Positions 33,393 through 45,266 of a stretch of DNA of 64,000 nucleotides are shown here, piece after piece. Both the position numbers and the translations under genes were made by a program. The stretch's first letter is position 1. Each line of letters begins with the position of its first letter. Where the stretch lies: the NCBI GenBank assembly GCA_039654915.1, contig CM077595.1:48205501-48269500 (forward strand), given 5' to 3'. This DNA comes from Aquilaria yunnanensis. Its lineage: Eukaryota > Streptophyta > Magnoliopsida > Malvales > Thymelaeaceae. Under the pieces are notes generated by a model that saw only the letters and a program-made list of their open reading frames with translations, did not search any database and was not told the DNA's origin.

Positions 33393-35371
33393 TGTCAAGA
33401 CCTTACCTCAGTACTTGGCCCATGCCAAAAATGCAAGAGAAATGCACTAAAACAATGAGGGACTTTAAGTTAAGATGAGGAAGGTCATGTATATGTGTAA
33501 TCGAGAACTATAGGTTCAAAATGCACATTTAAAATGGCCTAAGTGCTAATGGCGAGAAATAAAGTTTAAGGGCTGAATTATACTTGTAATCGGGTGCCTA
33601 AACTTAAACTTATGTTAACGATGGGTTATATGGTGCCATGCAAAGAAATGGTGCAACCGAGAAGGGCATTATGCCCAATTGTCTGCCACATGGTAATTTA
33701 CCGAAAATGCATGCTTCCACTAAGGCTAATACCATGATTTCAGGTCAAACCTCTTCCTTGTTGAGCTTGACCGAGTTTTTTGTTGTTCTTGGGTTGGAAG
33801 CATCGGTTCATGCCAAGATCTTGTTGATTGACACTTGAATTGAAGAATCAAGCTCATATTTGGTGAATTCGGCCATAGGAGACCTTGCACTTGTGTTTTC
33901 AAGCTTGGCCTTGAAGATTCAAGTTGAAACTGAGAGCTCAAAGCTAGAAATTGGTAAGGATTCATGGTTAACTACTTGATTTTGGTATTGTTCCATGTTC
34001 AAGTAGTGTTTTGGCTTCTAAGTGATGGTAAATTGAGCTATATGATCTTAGAATGCTATATAGGGCATATATGGAACCTTCGGGTTTATGTGTTATGTTG
34101 ACTAGCTAATTACAAATGGCATGTACTTAGAGTTCATTATAGGAGGGTCAACCTATATTTGAACTTGGAGCTCTAGTGGAATGGATGGTTATATGGTGAA
34201 GCTTGATGGAACTTATGAGTGTACTTGCTAGTTTGGCTTCGACCGAGAAGGACATTGTGTTTATGGTGTGTGAGTTGTGTGCTTGGTTGCTTGGTTGTGC
34301 TTGCTAACCTCTCATAGTTGTAGTTATTATATGTATATGCTATTGTATATGTTATTCTTTTGTTTTTTTGTCTTTGTTTGCAAGTAAAGCTTAATTGTGG
34401 AAGGTTAAGCCCTTGGGCTCAACTAAATAAGCTCTTAGAGCTGTAGTGATCCTTACTGAGTTTTTTGAAAACTCATGCCCCTTTTTGTATATGTTTCAAG
34501 AAAAGGTCTTGAGCTTGATTAATTGCTTGTGTGATAAGTTATTGCTCAGTTTTGCCAAGGTATATACTAAATTGAATGCTTGGCTTTATGAGTACATGGT
34601 GCAAGTCTTATGGTTAAAGCACAAAGTCATGTGTTTGAGTTTTGCAGGATTGTGTAGATTTATGGGACAAGTCTAGGACTATGGATGTATGCTCGTGAAC
34701 TTGAGTCATGTGGTTTTCACTTATGGGTATGGGCATGGTTGTAGGCATCTTTCTACAAACTTTGGTTTTTGTATTATACCCTTAAGGTAGTTCTCGGGTA
34801 TTATTAGTACATGGGCTTGTAATGCACAAGTAGGTGTTGTTTTATATTTTGAATACTTTTGGTGATGTCCCACATAATCTTGGTAATAAGTTGATGTATA
34901 TATGGATGAATGAGCCTTGGATGGCCTAAGCCTTTTGTGCATATTCTATGAATGAAAACCTATGTTGTACTTATGAGCTTTGAGTACTTATGTATTGACC
35001 ATAGTGTGTGAACCTCTCTTGGTTCTTAATATTTTGTTGTGCCGAGTGTGCATATGACATGTAAAGCTTGTGTTTTCAAAAATTGGATGGATATGGGCTT
35101 CTTGGTTGCCATGCATTGGAATGCCACACTTGATGAGCACACACTCGAAACACTTAATCTTGAAAGTATACATATCTTGCCTTGAGTTGCAAGTAACTAA
35201 ATAAGTCTTGCCCTGTAATACAAGTAATGACCTAAAACTTCTTAATTAGCCTCTTAGGGCACCTCCCAGGCCTTAGCCTTAAGGGTACAAATTTTGAGTG
35301 GGAATAATGATCATGGCCAAGCCATAGTGGCACTTTTGGTGCACAGGCTGGGGCATATGTGGGGTGTGATG
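33393..35371 (+). mobile_element. Solo LTR, Del/Tekay-like, inserted in F RT
   Basis: The insert runs from TGTCAAGACC to GGGGTGTGATG (1979 bp). It has a perfect TSD, GATAC at 33388-33392 and 35372-35376. The right end is a mutated inverse of the TGTCACACCCC start of the copy at 1531, so it is the same family in opposite orientation. The CTTACTGAGTT...ACTCATGCCC motif near 34455-34480 is typical of Del/Tekay LTRs as I know them. No internal domain remains. Confidence 0.88.
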
Positions 35372-36100
35372 GATACCCCTTTCGGATACCATAAACCTGA
35401 GGAAATTGCTAGCAGTTACCCTAAACACACATTTTTCAGGGTTAAGACAGATTCCAAATTTTTGAAGTTGGTGGAATGTTTCTCCAAAGTCTATGATATG
35501 ACTACTTGGTTGTTTACTCTTAACTATCATATCATCGACAAGCACTTCCATATTTCTCCCAATTTAGGAGCTGAATACCCTATTCATCAGCCTTTGGTAC
35601 GTTGCTCCTGCGTTTTTAAGGTCGAAGGGAATTCTAACGCAACAGTAAGTCCCAACTTCGGTGATGAAGGTGATTTTTTCCTCATCTTCGGGATCCATCT
35701 GAATTTGGTGGTATCCGCTAAAAGCATCGAGGAAGCTAAGTAGACCGTATTCGGCAGTAGAGTCTACCAATTGGTCTATTGGTGGTAGAGGATACGAGTC
35801 CTTCAGGTAGGTATTGTTTATATTTTGGAAGTCGATGCACATTCAGAGTTTATCGCTCCTTTCCTTTGTGGAAACAACAATGTTGCTAAGTTATTCGGGG
35901 TACTTGACCTCCGTTATTATGCCTGCCTCTGTTAATCATTCAACTTCGGTTTTAATGAAATTGTTCTTATGCACCGAGAGGCTACATTTTTTCTGTCGAA
36001 CAGGCTTCACCTCTGGGCGTGCTTTAAGGGAGTACTGAATTATGCCTGGGCCTACCCCAGGCATATCTTTCGGAGAGTATGCAAACTTTCCTTGTCACAT
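35372..36100 (-). pseudogene. RT N-terminal and catalytic part of F
   Basis: Minus-strand MCIDFQNINNTYLKDSYPL, LSFLDAFSGYHQIQMD and KNAGATYQRLMNRVF are RT motifs. The catalytic box is VLVDDMIVKSK (YVDD changed to LVDD). The reading is cut at 35372 by the solo LTR. Confidence 0.82.
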
Positions 36101-36576
36101 TCGGCCAGTGTTTTTCGCACTTTGGTACTTCGGCTAGGGACAAGTTCGACATCCTCTGTTTCTATTTTTTCAAGGTCACTTTTTTCACTCTCTATCTCAT
36201 CTTCACCTGATATGCTTTTCTCTGCTAAAGTCTATATGTGAACTTTCACCAGACTCTGCTTTGCTTTGATAAAAATTTTTCTTACTTTGGCTTGATCGGT
36301 GAGTATTTCTATGTCACCTTCTTTTGTGCTGAACATGATAGGTAGGTATTTTACATCTGGATGAATGTGAAGATTGCCCTGTATTTGCCTTCTGAGGATG
36401 GCGTTAGATGAAGAAGAGACATCTATGACGATGAACCTTGTCATACTGGAAGCAAAGAGTGCTTCCTTGGTCTGGACCGAGCTGCCTCTTAGCATCAAGG
36501 GTAGATCAATCCACCCAAGTACTAGGAGTTCTATGGGACCGACACCAAAGGTAGGTGAGGTAACGGGGTTTAAAAT
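36101..36576 (-). pseudogene. Protease-RT linker of F
   Basis: The minus strand reads FIVIDVSSSSNAILRRQ and GNLHIHPDVKYLPIMF, homologous to 21843-22280 in B. It ends where D inserted at 36577. The rest resumes at 44302. Confidence 0.72.
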
Positions 36577-37623
36577 TGATGCCGGGCTTCCGAAGGTGCG
36601 GAGCCAGCATCTGATGCGGTCCGGTTAGGCGGAGCCAGCATCTCCACTATGTGCAGCGGTGCGGGCAGCAGGGGGTCCTGGAGGTGGAAGAAGGTACCCT
36701 GAGAGGGTCACCTTAAGTGGTGGCCGGCAGCTTCCTGGTACCGTAGCTGGTGAGGACGGGAAAGACTTCTAGTGTGGGATAGAGCCCGGAGCGGCGATCC
36801 TTCAGGGAGACCTGGCTGGAACACTCAGAAAATAGGGGTTAGGAGGCCCCCGGAGTGGTTTTCCGGGGGGGAACCTCTGACGCCCAAATCAGTGCTCCAA
36901 GAAAGAGAGATACTCAGTAATAAGCACAAGGAACTCTTGCCTGGCGTGCCTTTCTGAGGGCTGAAGGGGGAGTATTCAGGCGGAGAGAAGAGAGCGTCCT
37001 CTTGTCCTTTTTGGTCCTCCGGCCGGAGAACCCCTGCCTGTGACCATTTCCCTGGTCTATAAGGGAGGAGGTGATCCCTTTAGATTGTAACACGTGTATG
37101 GACGGATGGTGTTCGTACTTTTGGGCGTGGAGGCCCCTAGTCATCTACACGCTCCTCGGGTCGCGAGCCGTAGTAGGTGTAGCCCTGTGTGATAGGACAC
37201 ATGCTGTGATGGCGTGTTAGAGTGTGTCTAGGGGTGGCATGTCGGAGACATATATGAGTGGAGTGTCAGAGACTCCCTGATGGCTCTTGCCGTACAACCG
37301 AGGTCCTTTTGGTTGATGTCTCACTTCGGGGTAATGGGTCCTTTTCCGGAGTCGGGCTGGAACTTCGGTGCCAACGCCTTCGGGGAGCTTTCTCCCACAG
37401 GGGGTGGTTGGTTTTTCTCCCCCGAAGCTAGTTTGGTCACCCTCTCGAAGGAGGCGCTTCACTGGCTTCCGAAGTTGGCATTTGGTGATGTACCGAGGTC
37501 GTGCGCCTCAGGTGTATGATTTCCTTCACTCCGGAGTCCTTTCCGAGGTCGTATGCCTCAGGTGTCTGGTGCCCTCTTTCCCGTGATCAGTAGGTGGTCA
37601 GGGCAATAGCACTTTGGCTATCA
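36577..37623 (-). repeat. 3' LTR of deleted Tat element D
   Basis: The LTR is 1047 bp, TGATGCCGGG to GGCTATCA, the same length as the partner at 43255-44301. Flank AAAAT (36572-36576) pairs with AAGAT (44302-44306), a TSD with one mismatch. About 8 differences fall in the first 125 bp, mostly C/T or G/A. Confidence 0.93.
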
Positions 37624-37640
37624 CATGCCCCCCTTGGAAA
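37624..37640 (-). promoter_or_regulatory. Polypurine tract of D
   Basis: CATGCCCCCCTTGGAAA abuts the LTR on its inner side, the same design as in A and B. Confidence 0.75.
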
Positions 37641-37718
37641 GGCCGAAGTGGAGACTTCGGCAAGTAGTCCTTTTAGTGTCCGTCTATCGCTCAATTGGCA
37701 GTTTTGACAGGATGACCT

Positions 37719-37740
37719 CGTGGACTTCCGGAGGTCCACG
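37719..37740. repeat. 22-bp near-perfect palindrome in D upstream region
   Basis: The arms are CGTGGAC and GTCCACG around TTCCGGAG, so nearly every base pairs in a 22-bp palindrome (one G-T wobble). It lies about 430 bp upstream of the antisense gene TATA-like box. The rest of 37641-38154 shows no gene. Confidence 0.6.
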
Positions 37741-38154
37741 TGGGAGTATGTCCATTTCGGTCGAACAGGGCGGCACAGAGCCTTGAACCCCGGACCTCAT
37801 GGATTTACACTCGGAGTATGACGTCGGTTGGGGAGACGCTTGCCTCCTAGGTGATAAGCCTTGTTCGGACAGATTCCATCTATCCATCCTTCGGTGCTCC
37901 TTGAGATACCCAACTTGTTTATTTTTCCCGCCATAGGCTAGTGAACTGTCGTGTCTTGAAACTAGTCGTGCCAGTCTCGAGCAACATGCCCGGGTTTTCG
38001 AAATGTTAGGAAATGCGTCCTAGTTTCTCACGACGGGTGACATGTGGCAGGCATCAGCTGGGATGGGCATGCCTTTCGTGCGAGGGGCCATTATGGCAAC
38101 GTTTTGCTTTTCGCGTAGCATTTATGACGCCCTTTTTGTTGCCCTTCCTCGATC

Positions 38155-38162
38155 TATATAAG
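38155..38162 (+). promoter_or_regulatory. TATA box of the antisense gene in D
   Basis: TATATAAG lies 279 bp upstream of the ATG at 38434, homologous in place to 14529 in B and 1054 in A. Confidence 0.55.
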
Positions 38163-38433
38163 CCTTCCTTCTGTCATACTCTTTATTTGTGTTTCTTTGC
38201 TCTCATTTTGCTCTGTGCCTTTTTCTCCTCTTTTGTGGCGGTTTTAGCGGCGGAGCGATTTTCGGGGATCTTTTACGACGACGTCCTCAAACCCAGACTT
38301 CGGCAAGACTTTTGGTGGGTTCTGATTTCTAGAGTTCCTTCGGTTTCTGCTTTTCTTTTTGCTTCTCGAAGTCGGTTTTCCTCTTTCCGAAATCGTTTTC
38401 CCCCATTTTTCCGAAGTCATTTTTGAATCAACC

Positions 38434-40936
38434 ATGCCTGTTCCCAAGAGCTGGCAACCTCTTATGTCTCACCCTTGTTGCACCACTCCTGAAAAATTAG
38501 AAAAATGGAAGACCAAAATTTTCCTTCCCTCGTATGCCATTACAAGGTTACCTCGCCTTGGCCAGTTTAGCTTTGTGAATCGGGGTGACGAGGTTACCGT
38601 TTTCCGAGCCCAAACTAAGGCCGGACTTCGGTTTCCTCCTATGAAGATGATTTGTGACTTTTGCCAATTTCATGGCATAGCCGTGAATCAGCTTCCTCCC
38701 AACTCATTTTGCTATTTCAACGCCTTTCTCTGCACGTACAGGATCTTCGGGGTAGAACCCCATTTCATCCTGTTCATGCAGTACTATAAGCTCTATCCGG
38801 TTCCGAAGGGTGGCTTTTATTTCATGCTACCTCGGGGATCTGGGAGCAAGAAATTTATGTTCACCTTTGCTACCAAGGATAGCTGGCGAGGGTGGCAAAA
38901 GAAGTTCTTCTTCCTGAAAGTGGCGGAGGCTTGGTCACACGTCCCGACTAAGTGGGCTCGGGGAAAGCTAGAGGCGGATGTCATGGATCCCAGGAAGCTG
39001 CTAACTCCCGAGTTGGCAGCAAGGTTTGGGGACTTTGACAGACGAATCCGTGCTGTCACCGACTGGGATGGCGAGGTCCCTTCACGCTCTCTCTACCCTT
39101 TCCCGATCATGTGGAAACTCATGACCAAGGATGTCCTTTGGGAGTTGGGGGTGGTTATGGAGCACAAGACGGATCTCGGCATGCCAGCTCCTGCTACTGA
39201 GGGGAAGAACTCTTGGCTGGTGAAGCTCCTTTGGAGCGAGCTTACTTACGAAGGCTTTTTTGAAAGTAAGTTTCTTTCAAAGTTTTTTCAGTCTAAGTGC
39301 CTGTGGACTTACACTGATTTCTTCCCTCTTTTTCAGAGATGGGCGACGAGTCTGCCGCCTACTACAGGTCTATCTTCCTTGGTCAGGCCAAGAAGGGAGA
39401 ACAAAAGAAGAGGCGCAAGGCTTCTGGGAGTGGATCATCTTCGGCCAAGAAGGCCAAGAAGTACATCCCTCTTCCTCCTCCGGAGGACGTTTCGGAAGTC
39501 AGCGATGTCATTGCTACTTCCACCAAGGTTGGCAATGTCATTGCAACTTCTACAGAGGTTGCAACTTTGCCCCAGCCTGAAACTGCCGGGGGGTTCTCGC
39601 CGAGGTGGCCGTTCCTGCCCTTCCGAGTCCCGCCACGTCGGCGGATTTGTTGTGCTCTTTGGTGGATCTTTCTACTGAAGACTTAGAAAAGCACCGAAGG
39701 GCCAAGGGCAAACATGTTCCTGCCGACGTGGAGGAGGTCGGTGACTCTGATGACGACTGTGCCGAGGTCGTGCCAGGTTTGTCTCTTTTTCCCTGCAATC
39801 AAACTTACATTTTTTATAATCAAGGAATTTTTACCTGATAAGATGCATGTTTCTTTTTGCAGAGGATGCAGTGCCCTTGGCTTGGAAGATTGAGCACGCC
39901 CAAAGGAGGGATCTTTGGGATTCTCATGTCCTGAAGGACAAAGTCCTAAGGGAGCCATTCTGGTTTTTCACGGAGGACATGAATCTGTTCTCCGAGGATT
40001 GTCGGGAAATGGCTCCCCAAATGGCGAGGGGCGTGCTTACTCAGGCATCCTTCAAGGCAGTCACCGAGGAGTGTGCCTCCGAGGATGCCCTTGCTGCAAA
40101 AGTTTCCCAGCATGCTGCCCAGGTAATTCTTCAGGCTCTTCACTTTTCCTTCATACTTTTTTCCTAAGTGTTTTTGGCTTTCCTTGTGCAAATTTTGCTA
40201 AGTACCTTTTCTCATTTTTTTGTAGCTTTTGGGGTATAGTGGATACCTCCGAGCTTGGGCAACAAAGTAGTCTTTGGCCCGAGCTTGGGCTGAAGACAAA
40301 TTGGAGAAGGCCAAAGTTTTTTGTGCCAACTCGGTGCTGACGAACACCCAGTTGAACCAAATATGCAAGGAGAAGATTGCCGGTCTTCGGGAGGAGTTCT
40401 TGAAGGGCCAAGAGGGGCTCTTGAAGGATTTTTCCAAGCAGATTTCCGACCTTGGCAACAAATTAATCACCCTGACTTCAGCCAACGAGACCCTTCAAAA
40501 GGAAAAGGAAGGGGAGTCCGCCCTCCTGGCGAAGGCAATGGCTGAAAATGCTGAAGTCCAGGCCAAGGTCGATTTGCTGAAGGAGGGTTCGAAGAAGAAG
40601 AAGAAAACCGAGGAGCTGGAGAAGGAGATTTCTGACCTTCAGCAGGAGGTTTCAGATCTTGAACATGAGGCGGATGAGTTGGACGTTGAAAGAGGCAAAG
40701 TCGTCCAAACGTCGAAGGTTGCTTTTTAGGACGGCTTCTGCCTAGCTCGTCATCAGTTTCTGAAGAAGTATCCGTACCTCGATCCTTCCTTTCTAGCTGC
40801 CCTGGATATTCTTGGGTGGCCTCGGTGGATGTGGTCAAGAGTCGAGTTCCTTAACCTGCCATTTCCTCCTCTTGCACCGAAGGTGGCGGCGAAAGATTCA
40901 GGAGCAGAAGCTTCCCATGACGCCGGGGTCCCTTAG
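38434..40936 (+). pseudogene. Antisense gene of element D, Transposase_28-type, four exons
   Basis: Exons are 38434-39265, 39337-39776, 39863-40122 and 40226-40936. Introns are 71, 86 and 103 bp with GT-AG edges (GTAAGT at the first donor). I chose ATG 38434 because it matches B; an in-frame ATG at 38359 lacks homology. Exon 1 is open for 277 codons: FCQFHGIAV, MQYYKLYPVPKGGFYF, KDSWRGW, MTKDVLWELG. Exon 2 has a Lys-rich start and a 1-bp frameshift in a G run near 39590. Exon 3 (260 nt) has REPFWFFTEDMNLFSEDC. Exon 4 has TAG at 40268 (CAG in F) and TAG at 40727, a Lys/Glu coiled coil, GFCLARHQ and a final stop at 40934. It is kept in full length while most of gag-pol in D is deleted. Confidence 0.85.
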
Positions 40937-41354
40937 ATATTCTAGGACCTTCGCCTACTTCTTTTTCTTTGTACTCTTCTTCTTGTAATCTTCTCCTTGT
41001 ATCAAGACCTTCTTCAATGAATTTTCCTTCATTAATTTGGCTAAGTCTTTTTAAGCAATTTTTGTTTCCCATTTGTCCCGACCACTTTCGATCAAGGGAC
41101 TTCAGTACTCTCTTTGCTTGTTTGCTTGTTTTCGCAGTTGGCAAAGTTCCCTTTGGCAAATTTTAGCCTACCCCTTGTCGGCCGCGTTCGGTAGACTTGC
41201 CCTCTTTTGGGTCTATAACCGAACTAACTTCGGAAGGAATATGAGACTTTTGGGAGTCCATACTTCAGCTTTGTTCGGTGAACATTTTCAGACAGGGGAA
41301 AACTTTTTGTACTTACAAAAATTTCTGGCTTTCACCATTTCTTGTCTAAAAATT
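40937..41354. repeat. Spacer between convergent ends of D
   Basis: The spacer holds one clear CCCGACC...ATCAAGGGACTTCAG unit of the B type near 41075-41105 and further degenerate sequence. The array is shorter than in B. No gene is seen. Confidence 0.5.
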
Positions 41355-42390
41355 CTAAGTGTAGAATTCCTTTAAGGCGCCCGAGTGCCTTGTATTTTTC
41401 AGTTTTCCTTCTTCGGTGCTGCCGAGCTTGTATACTCCATTTCGGACCTCGTTTAGGACCAGACGCTGAAGTACCCCATAGGATGACTTTCGGGGTTTTG
41501 ATTCGGCTTCTCGGGGGCGAGGTCTCCTTTTCCTTATTCCTTTTGGCCTATCATGCAGGTTTGCACTTATGGCCACCTTTTGCCGGAAAGGCCTGCTTTC
41601 GAGCTTGGTTCGTCGGCCATCCTTCGTCAAACATCTGTATGATGGCCGAACTACTTCAAATGGATAGTGGCCTCTGTATTGGAGATAAGTGACAACTCCT
41701 TAGTACAATAGGAAATTCTCCTGGCCACTTTCCCTTTGCATCTCTTATAGTCCCTCTTTTGTAGCTCTTTCGGCAACTCTACTTGTCTGTTGCTCGGGGG
41801 CTGAGCTAGTGGGCTGAAGTGCCTTTTTATTCCGAGGTCGGTGACGGATTCTTGAAATCCTCTATCCGTAGACTGGAAATCATTACTGGCCGGTGTCACC
41901 GTCGTTATGCCAAATCAGCATACTATGTTCTTCCAGAGGAACTTTTTGTGCACATTTTGCTGGCATGGTTGCTGCGAGTTCCACCTTACCCCACTCAGTG
42001 AAGTAGTCGTCTACTATCACGCAGAACTTCACATCTTCGGGTGCTATTTGGAGTGGCTCGGTGCAATATTTCCGAGGTTATCCACTCCAAAGGTAGTCTT
42101 CGAGTGCTGGCGTGTCTCTGGCCATTTTCACTCCTTTTGGATGAATTGTCCTGCACCCATTTTACCGATATATCTTAATAACGGAATTGCGTACCTTTGC
42201 CTGTATAGCTTTTCCTTAATCAGGAAATATCGTCCGGGATGTCTTCGTACTTCCTGCCTCTTCGTGAGGATTTTCGGGACTACTTTGGTCGCGAGATTCC
42301 TCTTTGTAGGATCTTTCCGCCTTTTATGCGAGGTTATTATACCTAGCGTTGCCATGCTCGGATGGCCCAACACTTTTGGTAATCAAATTT
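41355..42390 (-). pseudogene. Integrase remnant of D
   Basis: The C-terminal end is recognisable: NEVRNGVYKLGSTEEGKLK and ALKEFYT with a stop at 41355. Pieces of the core follow (STDRGFQESVTDLGIKRHF), then the linker RRKDPTKRNLATKV near 42330. Several frameshifts and small deletions destroy the catalytic frame. Confidence 0.75.
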
Positions 42391-42745
42391 GATCGTCTTG
42401 GTGGCCTCCTTGCCTTCGGGTCTCCGAGGGGATATCCTAGCACCCTGATGTTCTGTGCTTGGGGTTCCACTAGCAAGGAGTTTCCACTTTGGATCTAGCT
42501 TCGCTCTGTCTGCTTTGTTGGTTTCAGCCTTCCCTACTTTTGGGATTTCGGCGATCTAGTCTGCCAGTACCTGGGCGCTTGCTGCCCTTCTAGGCTCATG
42601 CGCGATGTAGTACTATTTGAGTTCAATGCACCATTTTGATAGTCTTTTCCGAATGCTCTACTCTTTCTCGTGGCGTTGCGTGGAGGCGGGTCACTTCAGA
42701 CAGTAGTTGTGTCCTGGGAGGTAGAGTCGGTGGCTTCTGCCCGCT
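42391..42745 (-). pseudogene. aRNH and RNase H fragments of D, left of a large deletion
   Basis: Alignment to B places 42391-42540 on the start of aRNH and 42560-42745 on the C-terminal part of the retroviral-type RNase H. Near 42745 homology jumps to gag N-terminal or leader sequence. RT, protease, most of RNase H and most of gag are missing. Confidence 0.68.
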
Positions 42746-43231
42746 AGTCAAGTCGTAAACGACCTCTCGGGGCAATGGGTTTTGACTTTGTTGCCAAGGA
42801 TATGGTGATTTTTTCCTCGGGTGCGGAACTCTTTCGGTGGGGAGGTCTGGGTCATCCTGACCCTGCTTTTCCCATAGGTCATACTCCGGGGAGCATGGTT
42901 CCCACTGAGGACTCATCCCGTTGATCTCCGTTTTCCCAATTCTTGTGAATTGGCATGGGACTCTCCACCTCACGAGGTACTGATGAGGAGGGCCTTCGGC
43001 CCGAATTTTTGCTGCGGCCTTCTTTGGCTTGACTACTGCGTCATTTCGACCAGGCCAGGGCGTGGGAATTCACGCAGGAAGCCTATGGTAATAGTCAGAG
43101 GACGTTCACCTTCCGGTAGGGAAGTCCCTACTGCCATTATTTGGTTGCCCGTTGAATCTCTGGCGCGACGGGGACCTCGGGAGCCCCCTCTCCTTAGAAC
43201 GCCGAGCTTCATCTTTCGGCAACCTGGGAGT
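42746..43231 (-). pseudogene. Gag N-terminal and leader remnant of D
   Basis: Homologous to the leader of B (23760-24212): the minus strand keeps the DPDLPTERVPHPR-like basic region and the block before the PBS. No long frame remains. Confidence 0.6.
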
Positions 43232-43252
43232 GATTTCCCACAGACGGCGCCA
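43232..43252 (-). promoter_or_regulatory. Primer-binding site of D
   Basis: The minus strand reads TGGCGCCGTCTGTGGGAA directly inside the 5' LTR. It is intact and similar to those of A, B and F. Confidence 0.8.
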
Positions 43253-43254
43253 GA

Positions 43255-44301
43255 TGATGCCGGGCTTCCGGAGGTGCGAAGCCAGCATCTGATGTGGTCC
43301 GGTTAGGCGGAGCCAGCATCTCCACTGTGTGCAGCGGTACGGGCAGTAGGGGGTCTTGGAGGTGCAAGAAGGTACCCTGAGAGGGTCACCTTAAGTGGTG
43401 GCCGGCAGCTTCCTGGTACCGTGGCTGGTGAGGACGGGAAAGACTTCGGATGTGGGAGAGAGCCCAGAGTGGAGATGCTTTAGGGAGACCTGGCTAGAAC
43501 ACTCAAAAAATAGGGGTTATGAGGCCCCCGGGGTGGTTTTCTGGGGGGGAACCTCCGACGGCCAAATCAGTGCTCCGAGAAAAAGAGATACTCAGTAATA
43601 AGCATAAGGAACTCTTGCCTGGCGTGCCTTTCTGAGAGCTGAAGGGGGAGTATTCAGGCGGAGAGAGTAGAGCGTCCTCTTGTCCTTTTTGGTCCTCCGG
43701 CCGGAGAACCCTTGCCTGTGAGCATTTCCCTGGTCTATAAGGGAGGAGGTGATCCCTTTAGATTGTAACAGGTGTATGGACGGATGGTGTTCGTACTTTT
43801 GGGCGTGAAGGCCCCTAGTCATCTACAGGCTCCTCGGGTCGTGAGCCGTAGTAGGTGTAGCCCTGTGTGAGAGGACGCATGCTGCGATGGCGTGTTAGAG
43901 TGTGTCTAGGGGTGGCGTGTCAGAGACGTATATGAGCGGAGTGTCAGAGACTCCTTGATGGCTCTTACCGTAAAACCGAGGTCCCTTTGGATGATGTCTC
44001 ACTTCGGGGTAATGGGTCCTTTTCCGGAGTCAGGCTGGAACTTCCGTGCCGAAGCCTTCGGGGAGCTTTCTCCCGCAGGGGGTGGTTGGTCTTTCTCCCC
44101 CGAAGCTGGTTTGGTCGCCCTCTCGAAGGAGGCGCTTCACTGGCTTCCAAAGTTGGCATTTGGTGATGTACCGAGGTCGTGCGCCTCAGGTGTATGACTT
44201 CCTTAATTCCGAAGTCCTTTCCGAGGTCGTATGCCTCAGGTGTCTGGCGCCCTCTTTCTCGTGATCAGCAGGTGGTCAGGGCGATAGCACTTTGGCTATC
44301 A
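43255..44301 (-). repeat. 5' LTR of element D
   Basis: 1047 bp, TGATGCCGGG to GGCTATCA, flanked on the right by AAGAT (44302-44306). It matches 36577-37623 along its whole length. Confidence 0.93.
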
Positions 44302-45266
44302 AAGATCACTGTTGGAGATACCTAAGTTTGGCAACAAATAGGAGAACAAAACGTCAGCGCTCGACCCATCATCAATGAGCACCCTCTTGACATCCTAGCT
44401 TCCTATCCTTGCCATGATCAGGAGAGGGTCATCATGTGGAAACTTCACAGTAGACCCATATTTCTGAACAAGTTTGTTCATTGGGTTGTCAAATTCCATC
44501 ATCACGATTTTGGAAGCTTTCCTTTTCCTCTTAGCCGAAGGTATTCCAATTGTGATTGTTTGGATTATATCGGCCAGAGGTGTTAGGTGTTTTCTGGGAC
44601 TTCGATTTCAACGTCGATCAGAGTCATAATCCTCATCCTCTTATTTTTTATCTTCTTCTTTTCTTTCCCGGGCTTTGGGCGACAACATCTGCAAGTAGTG
44701 TTAAAATTGCCCTTGGTTGATCAAAGATTCAATATACTTTATCTGCTGGAAGCAATCCTCAGTATCGTGCCCGTGGTCCCGATAAAATTGACAGAATTTC
44801 TGCATGTTCTTCTTGTTGTCCAAGGTCATGGCCTTCAGACGTTGGATTATGGTTCCTTGCCTTTCCATGGCTATCACGATGTTCATTCTTGTAGTGTTCA
44901 AGGGGGTGAATGATACTGGCCTCTTCCCCTTTATTGTCCGAGGTCTGCCCCTTTCCTTGCCCGAATACCAAGGTTGGTGACTCTAACCTTTGGAGTGATT
45001 ATGGTCAAACTTTGGGCCACCCATTCTTAACTCCTTGACTGTTATGTGTTGCTCTGCCCTTAGGTAAATTCTCCAGGGGTGTTAGGGGGATCCTTGGAGA
45101 ACTCATAGAAGAGTTGTCAGTTCCTTCTTAGTCCCCTGATCACAGCGAAGATTTGGATTTCGGGGAGGAAGTCCGGCACACTGAGGGTTCTCAGTTAAAC
45201 CTCTTGACATAGTCCCGAATGGTCTCCTTGTTCTTTTGGGCTATGTTGAAGATCTGGATGGGCATC
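44302..45266 (-). pseudogene. Protease start and gag C-terminal part of F
   Basis: The minus strand carries the protease region, then gag zinc-knuckle-like FCQFYRDHGHDTEDCFQ near 44760-44800 and RMNIVIAMERQGTIIQRLK. The frame is broken in several places. The right edge is the copia insertion (TSD GCATC at 45262-45266). Confidence 0.78.

Noticed and set aside
37780..37860. Minus-strand GGGTTCAAGGC resembling a tRNA B box
   Set aside because: No A box at proper spacing and no cloverleaf could be drawn. Not called a tRNA or a SINE.
38359..38433. Upstream in-frame ATG extending the D antisense gene by 25 codons
   Set aside because: The extension has no homology in B or A. The start shared with B is at 38434.
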